Assembly (NCBI RefSeq): GCF_022870885.1
Contig: NZ_CP091509.1
Span: 496,001-560,000 of the forward strand
DNA: 64,000 nucleotides
Origin: Neisseria dumasiana
GTDB taxonomy: Bacteria; Pseudomonadota; Gammaproteobacteria; Burkholderiales; Neisseriaceae
Direction of reading: 5' to 3'
Shown here: piece after piece, positions 47,490 to 56,540 of the stretch
How positions within the stretch are numbered: the first letter of the stretch is position 1
Layout of the letters: the number at the start of each line of letters is the position of its first letter
The notes under the pieces: generated by a model
Database searches by the model: none
What the model was told of the DNA's origin: nothing
The model's input: only the letters and a program-made list of their open reading frames with translations
Translations under genes and position numbers: made by a program

Positions 47490-49233
47490 ATGAAAAAACA
47501 ATCATTCAATACTTTACTTTCATTGACTGCGGCAGCAGTGTTGACTGTTTTTGCCGGGCAGGCACATGCTGAAAACAGTACAGATTTGGCAGAAACGGTG
47601 AAGCAAAATAGAAAATTAATCCATGATAATGACCAACGGATTTCGGAGGTGCGTGCAAAATTTGGCTTGCACCAAGAGCTTATTGATAGTCATGCCAATC
47701 TCATAACGGCAGGCCAGCAAAATCGTCAAGAGTTGGCTAGGAAGAATACTCAACAGGACGAGCAAATCAAAAAAAAATACAGATGCTGTGGCGGCTCAAT
47801 CAACCAAAGTCAACAAGATTGAAGGTGATTATGCCAATTTAGCTTCAAAAGTAGGATTAAACCTCGGCTATATTAAAAACCTTGAGAAACAACATAAAGA
47901 ACAGGAAACAAACATCAATGGTATTAAGGCAGATTTACAAAAAGTAAAAACGAATGATGCAAAGGTCAACCAACTCGCAGCAGAGACTAAAAAAGCACGC
48001 GAAGAGTTTGCAATACTGAAAAATGAGGCGCAACAAGTTAAAGAAGCTACTATTAAACTTAGAGATACAACAGTTCCCGCAAACACAACAGCTATTGCAG
48101 CCAATAAGTCAGAGATTGCAACTATCAAAGCCGATTTGGGCAAAGCTAAAGAGACCATTAAAGCGAATGAAGAAGCGTTAAAAGAGCAAGTTAAAGGTCT
48201 TGTTGAAAACGAAGTTAAAGTGAATGTGCTTACCGGCGAAGTAGACAAACAAGGCAAAACAATTAAGAAACATGAAGAGCAGCTGACAGCTTTGAATAAG
48301 TTGACTCAGGATAATCAAGTGGGAGTCCAACAACTGCGAGCAGGCGCGGATGCTCAGGCTAAACAAATCCAAGAGAATAAAGATGCTATTGCACGTATTT
48401 CTCTCGGTAAAGGTGTAGATCCTCAAAAAGTGGAACAAATCGACAAGAATGCTGCAAAAATCAAGAGCAATGCCGAAGAAATCAAACGCAATACAAACAG
48501 AATAACCGAAGTGAGCAATGCGGTGGATGCGAACAGAGCCCGAATCGCCGCCAACGAAGCAGGTATTGCCACCAATAAGAAAGACATTGCCGCAAACAAA
48601 GCCGATATTGCCACCAACAAGGCGGGCATTGCCGCCAACAAAGCCGATATCGCCACCAATAAAGCAGGCATTGCTGCCAACAAAGCCGATATCGCCACCA
48701 ACAAAGCGGGCATTGCTGCAAACAAAGCCGACATTGCCACCAACAAAGCAGGCATTGCCGCAAACAAAGCCGATATTGCCACCAACAAAGCAGGCATTGC
48801 AGCAAACAAAACCGATATCGCTGCCAACAAAGCCGGTATCGCAGAGAACAAATCAAGAATTTCTGCCAACGTAGAAGCGATTAACCGCTTGAACCAAAGC
48901 AGAGCATTGGATCAAAAGCGTTTGGACGGCGTTCAAGCTCAAGCAGCACAAAACAGCAAGAAAATCCAACAGTTAGACAGAAAAGTCAAAGATTTGGATA
49001 AAGAAGTGCGCCGTGGCTTTGCCACACAAGCAGCATTAGGCGGTTTGTTCCAACCCTACAACGTAGGCAAATTGAACGTATCTGCGGCAGTAGGCGGCTA
49101 CCGTTCTGAAACTGCTGTTGCCGTAGGCACGGGCTACCGTTTCAACGAACACTTCGCTACCAAAGCGGGCGTATCGTTCAACCCGAAAGGTGGTCACACT
49201 GCTTATAATGTGGGCGTGAACTTCGAGTGGTAA
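47490..49233 (+). CDS. Trimeric autotransporter adhesin (NadA/YadA-like), phase-variable, OFF in this sequence
   Basis: A signal peptide (ending AHA, residue 27), a long coiled-coil stalk, a run of 14-residue repeats of the form IAANKAD/IATNKAG, and a C-terminal YadA-type anchor (FQPYNVGKLNVSAAVGGYRS ... NVGVNFEW) mark a trimeric autotransporter. There is no recognisable globular head. The frame breaks at an A9 tract at 47769-47777: with nine A residues translation stops at 47822 after 110 codons. With eight A the two parts join into one 580-aa protein (IKKNTDAVAAQSTKVNK across the join). AAAGGAA precedes the ATG. The gene is divergent from queC and closed by a terminator. Confidence 0.87.
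47769..47777 (+). repeat. A9 homopolymer, phase-variation tract
   Basis: Nine A residues at codons 94-96 of the adhesin. The tract decides the reading frame: 8 (or 5, 11) A gives the full protein, 9 gives early stop. Confidence 0.8.
48544..48852 (+). repeat. 42-bp tandem repeats coding 14-residue stalk units
   Basis: About six to seven near-identical 42-bp units coding DIATNKAGIAANKA-type heptad pairs in the adhesin stalk. Third-position differences show that the copies are not recent exact duplicates, but the array could still change length by recombination. Confidence 0.85.
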
Positions 49234-49309
49234 TCTCTTTGAAAACGGTATAAATGGCCAAAGAAGCCGCCAACGGCAACACGAGCGGCTTCTGCAAACA
49301 CTACGGGGG

Positions 49310-49346
49310 AACAGCCGGAGCGGGTAAAACCGTTCCGGCTGTTTTT
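49310..49346 (+). terminator. Terminator of the adhesin gene
   Basis: Stem AACAGCCGG / CCGGCTGTT followed by five T residues, 77 bp after the stop. A second GC-rich hairpin (AGAAGCCGC / GCGGCTTCT) lies just upstream at 49262-49293. Confidence 0.85.
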
Positions 49347-49370
49347 CATTTGATTGGTTATATCGGTAAA

Positions 49371-49403
49371 AGGCCGTCTGAAAAAAGTTTTTTCAGACGG
49401 CCT
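49371..49403. terminator. Inverted DUS pair between adhesin and fabD
   Basis: 16-bp perfect inverted repeat with a single-base centre, downstream of fabD on the minus strand. Confidence 0.75.
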
Positions 49404-49475
49404 GAATTTAAACTGCATCGCCATTCGGCAATGCTGCCAAAGGTTTGAGGTATGGCTATTTAGAGAAAAAACGGT

Positions 49476-50405
49476 TTAACGCTGTGATTCGATAAAGGCT
49501 TCCACTTGGGCGGCATCGGTTAATGCGCTGCATACCGCTTCTTTATTAATGCGTTTGGCCAGCCCTGCCAACACTTTGCCGGGGCCGCATTCGGCGGATT
49601 GGGTAATGCCTTCCGCTACCAATGTGTTAACGGTTTCTGTCCAGCGCACGGGGCTGTAAAGCTGGCGCACCAAAGCGTCTTTGATTTTGTCGGGATCGTC
49701 ATAAGAGGCAACATCGGCATTGTGAATCACGCGTATTTGCGGTGGTTTGATGTCGATGTTTTTCAGGGCTTCGGCCAATTTTTCGGCGGCGGGTTTCATC
49801 AGGCTGCAATGCGAAGGCACGGATACCGGCAGGGGCAGGGCACGCTTTGCGCCTTTTTCTTTGGCCAAATTCATAGCGCGTTCGACTGCGGCGGCAGAGC
49901 CGGCAATCACCACTTGACCGGGCGAGTTGAAGTTTACGGCTTCAACTACCTCGCCTTGTGCGGCTTCAGAGCACACTTGGCGCACAACTTCATCGTCCAG
50001 ACCCAAAATGGCGGCCATTGCGCCTTCGCCTTGCGGCACGGCACTTTGCATCAATTCTGCCCGCAAGCGCACCAGTTTGACGGCATCGGCAAAATCCAAT
50101 GCACCTGCGGCTACCAAAGCGGTGTATTCACCCAAACTGTGGCCGGCTACCGCATCGGGTGTTTTGCCGCCGGCTTCGAGATAAGCGCGGTAAGTGGCTA
50201 TGCCTGCGGCAAGCATAAGCGGTTGGGTATTAACGGTTTCGTTGATGGCGGCGACATCTTCGCCGTTCATCATGGCCCACAAATCTTGGCCGAGGGCGGT
50301 AGAGGCTTCATCAAAGGTGGCTTTTACTGCGGCTGTGCCTTCAAAGCCGTTCATCATGCCGAGGCTTTGCGAGCCTTGGCCGGGAAAGAAAAATGCAAAA
50401 GACAT
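49476..50405 (-). CDS. fabD: Malonyl-CoA:ACP transacylase
   Basis: Transfers malonyl from CoA to acyl carrier protein, supplying all elongation rounds of fatty acid synthesis. The N-terminal FFFPGQGSQSLGMM, the nucleophile in GHSLGEYTALVAAG (Ser90), the active-site His in VPSHCSLM and a GPGKVLAGL end are visible. The 309-aa length is standard. It lies downstream of the CSD-DUF1294 gene and fabH on the minus strand; no fabG or acpP follows, unlike the usual cluster. Confidence 0.96.
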   Translation of the reverse strand: MSFAFFFPGQGSQSLGMMNGFEGTAAVKATFDEASTALGQDLWAMMNGEDVAAINETVNTQPLMLAAGIATYRAYLEAGGKTPDAVAGHSLGEYTALVAAGALDFADAVKLVRLRAELMQSAVPQGEGAMAAILGLDDEVVRQVCSEAAQGEVVEAVNFNSPGQVVIAGSAAAVERAMNLAKEKGAKRALPLPVSVPSHCSLMKPAAEKLAEALKNIDIKPPQIRVIHNADVASYDDPDKIKDALVRQLYSPVRWTETVNTLVAEGITQSAECGPGKVLAGLAKRINKEAVCSALTDAAQVEAFIESQR

Positions 50406-50421
50406 GATATTCCTTTTAGCG

Positions 50422-51648
50422 TTAACTTTTTAAGAATAAGGCAACGGGATTGTCGCAGTAATGTATCAGCAGGCCGTAGGTTATGGCAATATTTATGGCT
50501 ACGGTAATCCAGAAAATGCGGATAAAAGAGGCTTTGCCGGTTTTGTGGTTGTATGCGCCGCGTGCAAACAAGGCTCCAGGCCAACCGCCGAGCAGGCCGA
50601 TTTGGTGCAGTTTTTTTTCAGGCACGCGCCCGAGATAACCTTGTTTTTTATGTGATTGGGTTACTGCGGTTTGTTTGTCGCTGCGGTAAAGCCAAAAGGC
50701 TGCTGCGCTGGTCAGGCAGTAAAAAGCCGCCACGATGGGTGAAAAATAGGCCACTCCGAAAAGGTAGAGGCTGCCGAACAGGCCGTAACACAACAGTTTG
50801 CGCATATTGAGGTTGAATTCGTGGTAATCGTAGGGGCGTTCGGAAAACAGCGAGGCTTCGTGTCCGCTCAATACCACCCGCATTGCCCGCTGCGGTTCGC
50901 TGCCTACCGGCCGGTTGCAGTAAAAACTGACTTTTTGGTCGGTGCGGGGGCGTTGCGACATATAGTGGAATGCGGAAATATGAAAGAAAACATTTTGCCG
51001 GTTTTCGGTGGCGATAAAGCCGTAACCTTTTTCATCGTTCCAGCGCGCGATTGTGCCGCCCAGCACCCGGTTTGCGGGCAGGGCTGCCGGCAGCTCGGTG
51101 TTTTGCGCTTCGAGTGTGGTATTTTTGACCCAACGAGGCGGCGGGAGCGGCGGTGCCGGAATATCTTCCGGAATCGGTATGTCAGGCAGGGGTGCCGGCA
51201 TTTTTTCGATGATATCGACTTCTACCAGCAGCCATTGGCCGTTGCTGTGTTTGACCAGACGGCCTTCGAGTGTTTCGCCGTTTTCGGGGATGCGGGTTTG
51301 ATCGTTGAGAAACTGCCCCAAAACGAAAATGGGCGAGTTGCGTTGCACATGGTGTATGCCGTAGCCGCCGTTTTGCTGGTAATTCCAATCGCTCAGGGTA
51401 ATTTCTATCCGTTCGTTTTCCGCTAGGGGCGGCAGCAGGGTGGCGTTTTCTGCGCATAAACGGTTTCTGCCGTCTTCGTGCAGGCTGAAACTGATGCGGT
51501 CGCCGCTTTGAGGGCAGCGGTAATTCGGGGTTAGCGAATAGGCTTCAAGCAAGATGCGTTGTGTGCCGTGGTCGTCGGATAATACCGAGCCGCGTTGAAG
51601 ATCGGTAAACCAGTGGGTTACCGTGCCGTAATGTATTTGTTTGTCCAT
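50422..51648 (-). CDS. Cold-shock-domain and DUF1294 membrane protein
   Basis: A 408-aa protein. The N-terminal 70 residues (GTVTHWFTDLQRGSVLSDD) look like a degenerate cold-shock domain. A proline-rich linker at about 155-175 follows, then a clear cold-shock domain (IARWNDEKGYGFIATENRQN with VFFHISAF, the RNP1/RNP2-like motifs). The C-terminal part (about 290-408) is DUF1294, with membrane segments and the marker GLLGGWPGALFARGAYNHKT. Such proteins may bind nucleic acid at the membrane; the function is unknown. It is located between fabH and fabD. Confidence 0.85.
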   Translation of the reverse strand: MDKQIHYGTVTHWFTDLQRGSVLSDDHGTQRILLEAYSLTPNYRCPQSGDRISFSLHEDGRNRLCAENATLLPPLAENERIEITLSDWNYQQNGGYGIHHVQRNSPIFVLGQFLNDQTRIPENGETLEGRLVKHSNGQWLLVEVDIIEKMPAPLPDIPIPEDIPAPPLPPPRWVKNTTLEAQNTELPAALPANRVLGGTIARWNDEKGYGFIATENRQNVFFHISAFHYMSQRPRTDQKVSFYCNRPVGSEPQRAMRVVLSGHEASLFSERPYDYHEFNLNMRKLLCYGLFGSLYLFGVAYFSPIVAAFYCLTSAAAFWLYRSDKQTAVTQSHKKQGYLGRVPEKKLHQIGLLGGWPGALFARGAYNHKTGKASFIRIFWITVAINIAITYGLLIHYCDNPVALFLKS

Positions 51649-51818
51649 TTTTTATTCTGTGTGAGTAAGGAGCTTCCCCTGCTCCTGATTAAAGGCCGTC
51701 TGAAAAATTATTTTTTTGTAGCCGGTTGGTGCCGAAGCCGATTATATAAGCTGCTGTTTGCGCTTGTGTGTTTGTTTGGATTCGGTTGCCGAAATTCAGA
51801 CGGCCCGTATTTAGGCGA

Positions 51819-52784
51819 TTAGTATTTCAATAATACTGCTCCCCATGCGAATCCGCCGCCGATACCTTCCAGCAGCAGGTGTTGCCCGCGACGGATTTGC
51901 CCGTTGCGGATGCCGTGATCCAAAGCCAAAGGAATGGATGCGGCGGAAGTGTTGCCGTGCTCTTGCACGGTTAGGATCACTTTGTCCATGCTCAGCCCTA
52001 AATGCTTGGCCGTGCTGTCGATGATGCGCTTGTTGGCTTGGTGCGGCACGAGCCAGTCGATTTGTTGCGGGGTGTAGCCTGCTTCTTTGATAACATCGTC
52101 TGCCACTTTGGCCAGCATTTTAACGGCGAATTTGAATACGCCGGGGCCGTCCATTGTCAGAAACGGCGTGCCGCATACTTGGCCGTTCATCACTTGGCCG
52201 GGCGTTTTGAGCAAATCGATATAGTTACCGTCGGCTTGCAGCTTGCTGTGGATGATGCCCGGTTCGTCCGATGCGCCGAGTACGACTGCGCCGGCACCGT
52301 CGCCGAACAGCACGCAAGTGGTTCGGTCTTCCCAGTTCATGATGCGGCTGAATGTTTCGGCACCGATAACCAACACTTTTTCAGCCATGCCGCTTTTGAT
52401 GTAGGCATTGGCGGAGGTTAAGGCATACATAAAGCCCGCGCACACGGCTTGAACGTCGAAAGCGGGGCAGCCGGTTGAGCCGATGCCGAGCTTTTGTTGG
52501 ACGATGGTGGCGGTGGAAGGAAAAATCATATCGGGTGTTGAGGTTGCCACGATAATCAAATCAATTTCGTCGGCGGCAACACCCGCATCTTGCAGTGCAC
52601 GGCGTGCGGCGGCAACGGCCAAATCGCTGGTTTTTTCGTGTTCGTCGGCGATATGGCGGAATTTGATACCGGTGCGGGTGGTAATCCACTCGTCGGATGT
52701 ATCTACTTTTTTGGCTAAATCATCATTGCTTACGCGGTTGGCGGGCAGGTAGCTGCCTGTTCCGAGAATTTTGGCATACTGCAT
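51819..52784 (-). CDS. fabH: 3-oxoacyl-ACP synthase III
   Basis: Initiates fatty acid synthesis by condensing acetyl-CoA with malonyl-ACP. The catalytic triad is present: Cys115 in [12 protein letters not shown], His in [11 protein letters not shown] and Asn in [11 protein letters not shown]. The N-terminus ([18 protein letters not shown]) and the end [13 protein letters not shown] are typical. The 321-aa length is normal. It is the first gene of the minus-strand run fabH - CSD-DUF1294 - fabD. The usual upstream neighbour plsX is about 4 kb away on the other strand. Confidence 0.96.
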   Translation of the reverse strand: MQYAKILGTGSYLPANRVSNDDLAKKVDTSDEWITTRTGIKFRHIADEHEKTSDLAVAAARRALQDAGVAADEIDLIIVATSTPDMIFPSTATIVQQKLGIGSTGCPAFDVQAVCAGFMYALTSANAYIKSGMAEKVLVIGAETFSRIMNWEDRTTCVLFGDGAGAVVLGASDEPGIIHSKLQADGNYIDLLKTPGQVMNGQVCGTPFLTMDGPGVFKFAVKMLAKVADDVIKEAGYTPQQIDWLVPHQANKRIIDSTAKHLGLSMDKVILTVQEHGNTSAASIPLALDHGIRNGQIRRGQHLLLEGIGGGFAWGAVLLKY

Positions 52785-53132
52785 GGTATCGCCTTTGTGA
52801 TGGTTTTTGAATAAAGAGTATTGTAAGGGAATACGCCTGATTTTCCTAACACTATAACGATGAAAACCAATCTTTTCGGCTATGTGGTTTGGCGGCGGCA
52901 GAAGGCGGCGGGTTGCTTAAATTGCTGAAACGGTAGCGGAATCGGCTTTTGTTGCAAGTGAATGCTTGAATGTTAACCTTGCGTATGGATTATTCATTTT
53001 CACAACGGTTGTTATGTGTTTTTCAGACGGCCGCAGATGTGTGCAAATTTGCTGCCTGCTTACGGTGCATTGAAAACTGATTCACCGTTTGGCTGCGTCT
53101 TGGATAAATAAAAGCTTGACTACAAAGTAAAA
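52785..53132. other. Intergenic region upstream of fabH, no gene seen
   Basis: About 350 bp between fabH and the tRNA-Pro terminator. It holds one DUS-like sequence near 53020. No gene, RNA or clear promoter was identified, although the fabH promoter should be here. Confidence 0.45.
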
Positions 53133-53162
53133 CAGGCGGCTTTGAATATTCAAAGCCGCCTG
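53133..53162 (-). terminator. Terminator of tRNA-Pro
   Basis: Perfect 30-bp palindrome CAGGCGGCTTTGAAT and its complement, followed on the minus strand by TTTTA, 8 bp beyond the tRNA 3' end. Confidence 0.85.
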
Positions 53163-53170
53163 AAAAATGG

Positions 53171-53247
<77 letters not shown>

Positions 53248-53259
53248 AATAAGCGGCAG

Positions 53260-53288
53260 ATTATAGGCAAAGAATGTGTGCTTGGCAA
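53260..53288 (-). promoter_or_regulatory. Promoter of tRNA-Pro
   Basis: On the minus strand TTGCCA (53283-53288) and TATAAT (53260-53265) are separated by 17 bp, ending 13 bp before the tRNA 5' end. Confidence 0.75.
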
Positions 53289-53303
53289 GCAAACAAGCAA
53301 AAG

Positions 53304-54014
53304 TTATGCCGCGTGCAAGATGAAAATGGTCGGGCGCTTTTTCAAATCGGGCAGGGCGGGGAGTTTTCTCCAATCGGCAACAGGTTTGCTGATGATGCTT
53401 TGTGTGGGTAAGGTTAAGTCGCTGGCCGTGCACAAACGCGTTGCGGGAGCAAGTGTGGCAACAGCGTCTTCCAGCATTGCCGTATTGCGGTAGGGTGTTT
53501 CGATGAATATTTGGGTTTCTTTGTGCTTGCGGGAATGTTGTTCCAGTGTTTTCAATGATTGGATGCGCGCGGTTTTTTCAGACGGCAGATAACCCTTAAA
53601 AGCGAAGCTCTGGCCGTTTGCTCCCGAAGCCATCAGGGCAAGCAGCAGGCTGGAAGGGCCGACAAGCGGGCGGACTTCAAACCCGTGGGCGTGGGCAAGG
53701 GCAACAAGGTCGGCACCGGGGTCGGCTATGGCAGGGCAGCCCGCTTCGCTGACTATGCCCATACTGCGGCCTTCATGCAAAGGTTTGAGTAGCTCGGGGA
53801 GTGTTGCCGGCGGGGTGTGCTCGTTGAGTGCCTGCAAATTAAGCTCGCGAATCGGCGTGCTGACGCCCAAATGCTTGAGATGGGTGCGGGCGGTTTTTTC
53901 GGCTTCCACAACGAAATCCGTCAGGCCGGTAATTTGAGCCTGTTCATGCGGCAGAAGGCAAGGTGTGTCGGGTGTGCCCAGCGGTGTGGGAATCAGATAA
54001 AGAATAGGTTGCAT
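53304..54014 (-). CDS. RsmI-like SAM-dependent methyltransferase
   Basis: A 236-aa member of the tetrapyrrole methylase fold, close to RsmI, which 2'-O-methylates C1402 of 16S rRNA. Marks are LYLIPTPLGTPDTPCLLPHE, MGIVSEAGCPAIADPGADLV and VRPLVGPSSLLLALMASGAN with FKGYLPSEK. The RsmI core is present but the sequence is short of the family's usual length of about 280 aa and starts differently, so it may be the second, shorter paralogue common in beta- and gamma-proteobacteria. The ATG at 54014 begins MQPILYLIP. The substrate is inferred only. Confidence 0.82.
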   Translation of the reverse strand: MQPILYLIPTPLGTPDTPCLLPHEQAQITGLTDFVVEAEKTARTHLKHLGVSTPIRELNLQALNEHTPPATLPELLKPLHEGRSMGIVSEAGCPAIADPGADLVALAHAHGFEVRPLVGPSSLLLALMASGANGQSFAFKGYLPSEKTARIQSLKTLEQHSRKHKETQIFIETPYRNTAMLEDAVATLAPATRLCTASDLTLPTQSIISKPVADWRKLPALPDLKKRPTIFILHAA

Positions 54015-54065
54015 AACGATGTCGTGCAAAATGGTTTGTATGTTAAAAATACGGGTGGTTTGGGC

Positions 54066-54115
54066 AGGCCGTCTGAAACATTAATAACACTTACAAAACA
54101 ATTTTCAGACGGCCT
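54066..54115. terminator. Inverted DUS pair after maf
   Basis: 13-bp DUS inverted repeat with a 24-nt loop, between the maf stop and the start of the RsmI-like gene on the minus strand. Confidence 0.65.
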
Positions 54116-54135
54116 CATAGAAATAATCGCGTGCT

Positions 54136-54726
54136 TTAAAGCACGTTGAAACCTTCTGCCGCCAAAAAATCAATCAGCTTGAAGACAGGTAAGCCGATTA
54201 AGGCGTTCGGGTCTGTGCTGTCGACGCGTTCCAACAAGGCCGCGCCCACCCCTTCGCTTTTGGCAGCGCCGGCGCAAAACACAGCATCCGGTTCGCGTTC
54301 GAGGTAGCGGCTGATTTGCGCGGATGTGAGCTTACGCATAGCGACCACGGTTTTGTCGACATGTGTTTGCAGGTTGCCCGAAAATGTGTTCAGCAAACAA
54401 ACCGCGCTATAAAATTCAATGTTTTTGCCGCTTAAAGATGCCAGCATATGTTGTGCGTTTGCTACGTTCATCGGTTTGCCCAACTGAGTGCCGTTACACC
54501 ATGCCACTTGGTCTGCGCCGATGATCAAGGCTTCGGGAAATCGGGCGGCAAGCGAATGCGCTTTGCCCACGGCCAAACGCAATGCGGTCTCTTCGGCCGT
54601 TTCGTTTTGCGAAGGCGTTTCATCGTAATCGGGCGGGGCCGTCTGAAAATCAATGCCCAAGCGTTGAAGTTGGGCTTGGCGGAATGCCGAGCTTGAGCCT
54701 AAAATAAGCGGCAAACGAGTATTCAT
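54136..54726 (-). CDS. Maf family nucleotide pyrophosphatase (YceF-type)
   Basis: A 196-aa Maf/HAM1-superfamily house-cleaning enzyme. The N-terminal LILGSSSAFRQAQLQRLGID, PPDYDETP, and IIGADQVAWCNGTQLGKP define the family; the C-terminal ALLERVDSTDPNALIGLPVF matches the YceF subgroup, which hydrolyses 7-methyl-GTP. The gene is divergent from yceD with 54 bp between the starts. In gamma-proteobacteria yceF likewise sits next to yceD-rpmF, supporting the assignment. Confidence 0.9.
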   Translation of the reverse strand: MNTRLPLILGSSSAFRQAQLQRLGIDFQTAPPDYDETPSQNETAEETALRLAVGKAHSLAARFPEALIIGADQVAWCNGTQLGKPMNVANAQHMLASLSGKNIEFYSAVCLLNTFSGNLQTHVDKTVVAMRKLTSAQISRYLEREPDAVFCAGAAKSEGVGAALLERVDSTDPNALIGLPVFKLIDFLAAEGFNVL

Positions 54727-54780
54727 AGCTGCAATAAAATCGTTGACGTTAAACCTTTTAAATTATATCATATCCCGTTT

Positions 54781-55284
54781 ATGTCAGACCTTAATTTGAT
54801 TGACCCCGCAGCTTTCGCCGCAGAAAAGCAGAGTTTGCAAGGCAGATTTTTGCTTAGCCAGTTGGACGAACGCGTTTGGTCGCACGAATATTTTGCCGAC
54901 AAACAGTCTGAGGTTTCGTTTACGCTGCAAGGCGGGCAAGACCGCTTGCAGCGTTTGTTTCTCGATTTGAGCGTAACCGGAAACCTTCCTTTGGTTTGCC
55001 AACGCTGCATCAAACCGATGGCATTCGAGCTGAAAGAAAACAGCCGCATCGTTTTGTTTGATGATGAAGCCGTTTTGGACGAAGCCATGCTTTCCGATGA
55101 AGAGTTGGAAGGAATGGTGGCAGAAAGCGAAATGGACGTGCGCGTTTTGGTGGAAGACCAAATCCTGATGGCACTGCCGTTTTCGCCCCGTCACGAATCG
55201 TGCGGCAATACCGCTCTTGAAGAGGTTAATCAGGACAAACCCAATCCGTTTGCCGTTTTGGCAGGGCTGAAAAGCAGCCGCTAA
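54781..55284 (+). CDS. yceD: YceD family protein (DUF177)
   Basis: A 167-aa DUF177 protein, almost always encoded just before rpmF. In plants and bacteria the family is linked to 23S rRNA accumulation. The signature FLDLSVTGNLPLVCQRCIKP with the CxxC pair is present, followed by the acidic segment SDEELEGMVAES and the C-terminal LPFSPRHESCG. It is 35 bp upstream of rpmF, so the two are co-transcribed. Confidence 0.92.
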   Translation: MSDLNLIDPAAFAAEKQSLQGRFLLSQLDERVWSHEYFADKQSEVSFTLQGGQDRLQRLFLDLSVTGNLPLVCQRCIKPMAFELKENSRIVLFDDEAVLDEAMLSDEELEGMVAESEMDVRVLVEDQILMALPFSPRHESCGNTALEEVNQDKPNPFAVLAGLKSSR

Positions 55285-55319
55285 CCGGTTTTAGTTTTAT
55301 ATATTTTTAGGAGCTTGAA

Positions 55320-55499
55320 ATGGCCGTTCAACAAAATAAAAAATCTCCCTCAAAACGCGGTATGCACCGTTCGCATGATGCGTTGACTGCACCTGCCCTG
55401 TCTGTAGACAGTGCCACCGGTGAAGTGCACCGCCCGCACCACATTTCTCCCAACGGTATGTACCGTGGCCGTAAAGTGGTAAAAGCCAAAGGCGAATAA
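55320..55499 (+). CDS. rpmF: 50S ribosomal protein L32
   Basis: A 59-aa basic protein beginning [20 protein letters not shown], the L32 signature, and ending [16 protein letters not shown] lies 7 bp before the ATG. The zinc-ligand cysteines of some L32 proteins are absent here ([11 protein letters not shown]), so it is the C-minus form. It is followed by an intrinsic terminator at 55525, which separates it from the next gene. In most beta-proteobacteria plsX follows directly; here it lies 1.3 kb further on. Confidence 0.96.
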   Translation: MAVQQNKKSPSKRGMHRSHDALTAPALSVDSATGEVHRPHHISPNGMYRGRKVVKAKGE

Positions 55500-55524
55500 T
55501 TTTTCCGCCTCTGCTGATGAAGAG

Positions 55525-55566
55525 AAAGCCAGAAAATTGCCCGTAAACTGCAATTGCTGGCTTTTT
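55525..55566 (+). terminator. Terminator after rpmF
   Basis: Stem AAAGCCAG ... CTGGCTTT, with inner pairing TTGC / GCAA, followed by a T run. Confidence 0.8.
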
Positions 55567-55649
55567 TGCGTTAACTGCCGCAAGTTGGGCAGCAAAGGCC
55601 GTTTGAACGGCTTTTAAAGCCTGATTTGCCGGGCTTGGTGGTGTTTTGA

Positions 55650-56183
55650 ATGATGAAAAAGAAAATCTGGTATACATACGATGATGTCCACCGCGTCATC
55701 AAACAACTGGCCGACAAAGTTAAAGCATCGGGTGTTCGATATGATGCAATGATTGCTATCGGCGGCGGCGGGTTTATTCCTGCAAGAATCTTGCGCTGTT
55801 TTTTGAATATTCCCATTTATGCCGTTACCACCGCTTATTACGATGGCGAGCATACGGGCCAAGTAACCGACGGTGTTAAAAAAATCCAATGGCTGGATCC
55901 TTTGCCCGAAACCTTAAAAGGCAAAAACGTATTGGTGGTGGATGAAGTGGACGACAGCCGGGTTACTTTGGAATTCTGTCTCAACGAGTTGGCCAAAGAA
56001 AATTTCGGCACAATCGGCATTGCCGTTCTGCATGAGAAAATCAAAGAAAAGAAAGGCCGGTTGCCGCAGGGTATGCCTTATTTCAGCGGTATCACCGTGC
56101 AAGATTGGTGGATTAATTATCCTTGGGATGCCGAAGATATCGACGAACATAACCGTTTGGCCGATCAGTCGACCATTGATTAA
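55650..56183 (+). CDS. Phosphoribosyltransferase (xanthine/hypoxanthine PRT-like)
   Basis: A 177-aa type I phosphoribosyltransferase, probably salvaging a purine base with PRPP. The PRPP-binding signature is VLVVDEVDDSRVTLEFCL, and the N-terminal MIAIGGGGFIPARILRCFLN forms the PPi loop. The C-terminal DWWINYPWDAED resembles the xanthine-guanine PRT class. The exact base cannot be decided. Two adjacent ATG codons (55650, 55653) are possible starts. It is placed between rpmF and the repeat-rich region before plsX. Confidence 0.85.
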   Translation: MMKKKIWYTYDDVHRVIKQLADKVKASGVRYDAMIAIGGGGFIPARILRCFLNIPIYAVTTAYYDGEHTGQVTDGVKKIQWLDPLPETLKGKNVLVVDEVDDSRVTLEFCLNELAKENFGTIGIAVLHEKIKEKKGRLPQGMPYFSGITVQDWWINYPWDAEDIDEHNRLADQSTID

Positions 56184-56210
56184 GTTTAGATAAAAAGTCC
56201 GGCGTTGTTA

Positions 56211-56256
56211 TATAGTCAGGTCAACACATTTTTAATATAAGGCATCAAGCCGCAGC
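56211..56256. repeat. Partial Correia-like end
   Basis: TATAGTCAGGTCAACACATTT followed by TTAATATAAGGCATCAAGCCGCAGC, equal in layout to the left 45 bp of the full element at 56541. No matching right end is found. Confidence 0.6.
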
Positions 56257-56401
56257 AAAGCCTGAGTTAATCGACTATCGGGCGGTTTGTAACAGGCCGC
56301 TTGTTCGCCGGAGCCGATGAATAACAAAATATCGCTGCTCAAAATAAAATAGATTGGTTTCAGGATAGCGTTGAATAATTCAGGCTGGGCCGGATAGTGT
56401 T

Positions 56402-56441
56402 TTTTCAGACGGCCTAGCCGGATTATGAGGCCGTCTGAAAA
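56402..56441. terminator. Inverted DUS pair upstream of plsX
   Basis: 14-bp inverted repeat of two DUS copies with a 12-nt loop, about 220 bp after the phosphoribosyltransferase stop. Confidence 0.65.
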
Positions 56442-56540
56442 CATTGCAGGGGTTGCCGTGCGCACGCAGGAATATCTGATCAAATACCTGCCGTTGCCGG
56501 TATTTTGAGCGTGTTATCGTGAGTATGCTGGCGGTTGTAT

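Noticed and set aside
48544..48852. Possible CRISPR array from regular repeats
   Set aside because: Repeats are contiguous 42-bp coding units without spacers, inside the adhesin stalk.
53133..53162. 30-bp palindrome as an operator site
   Set aside because: Position right after tRNA-Pro and the T run on the minus strand fit an intrinsic terminator better.
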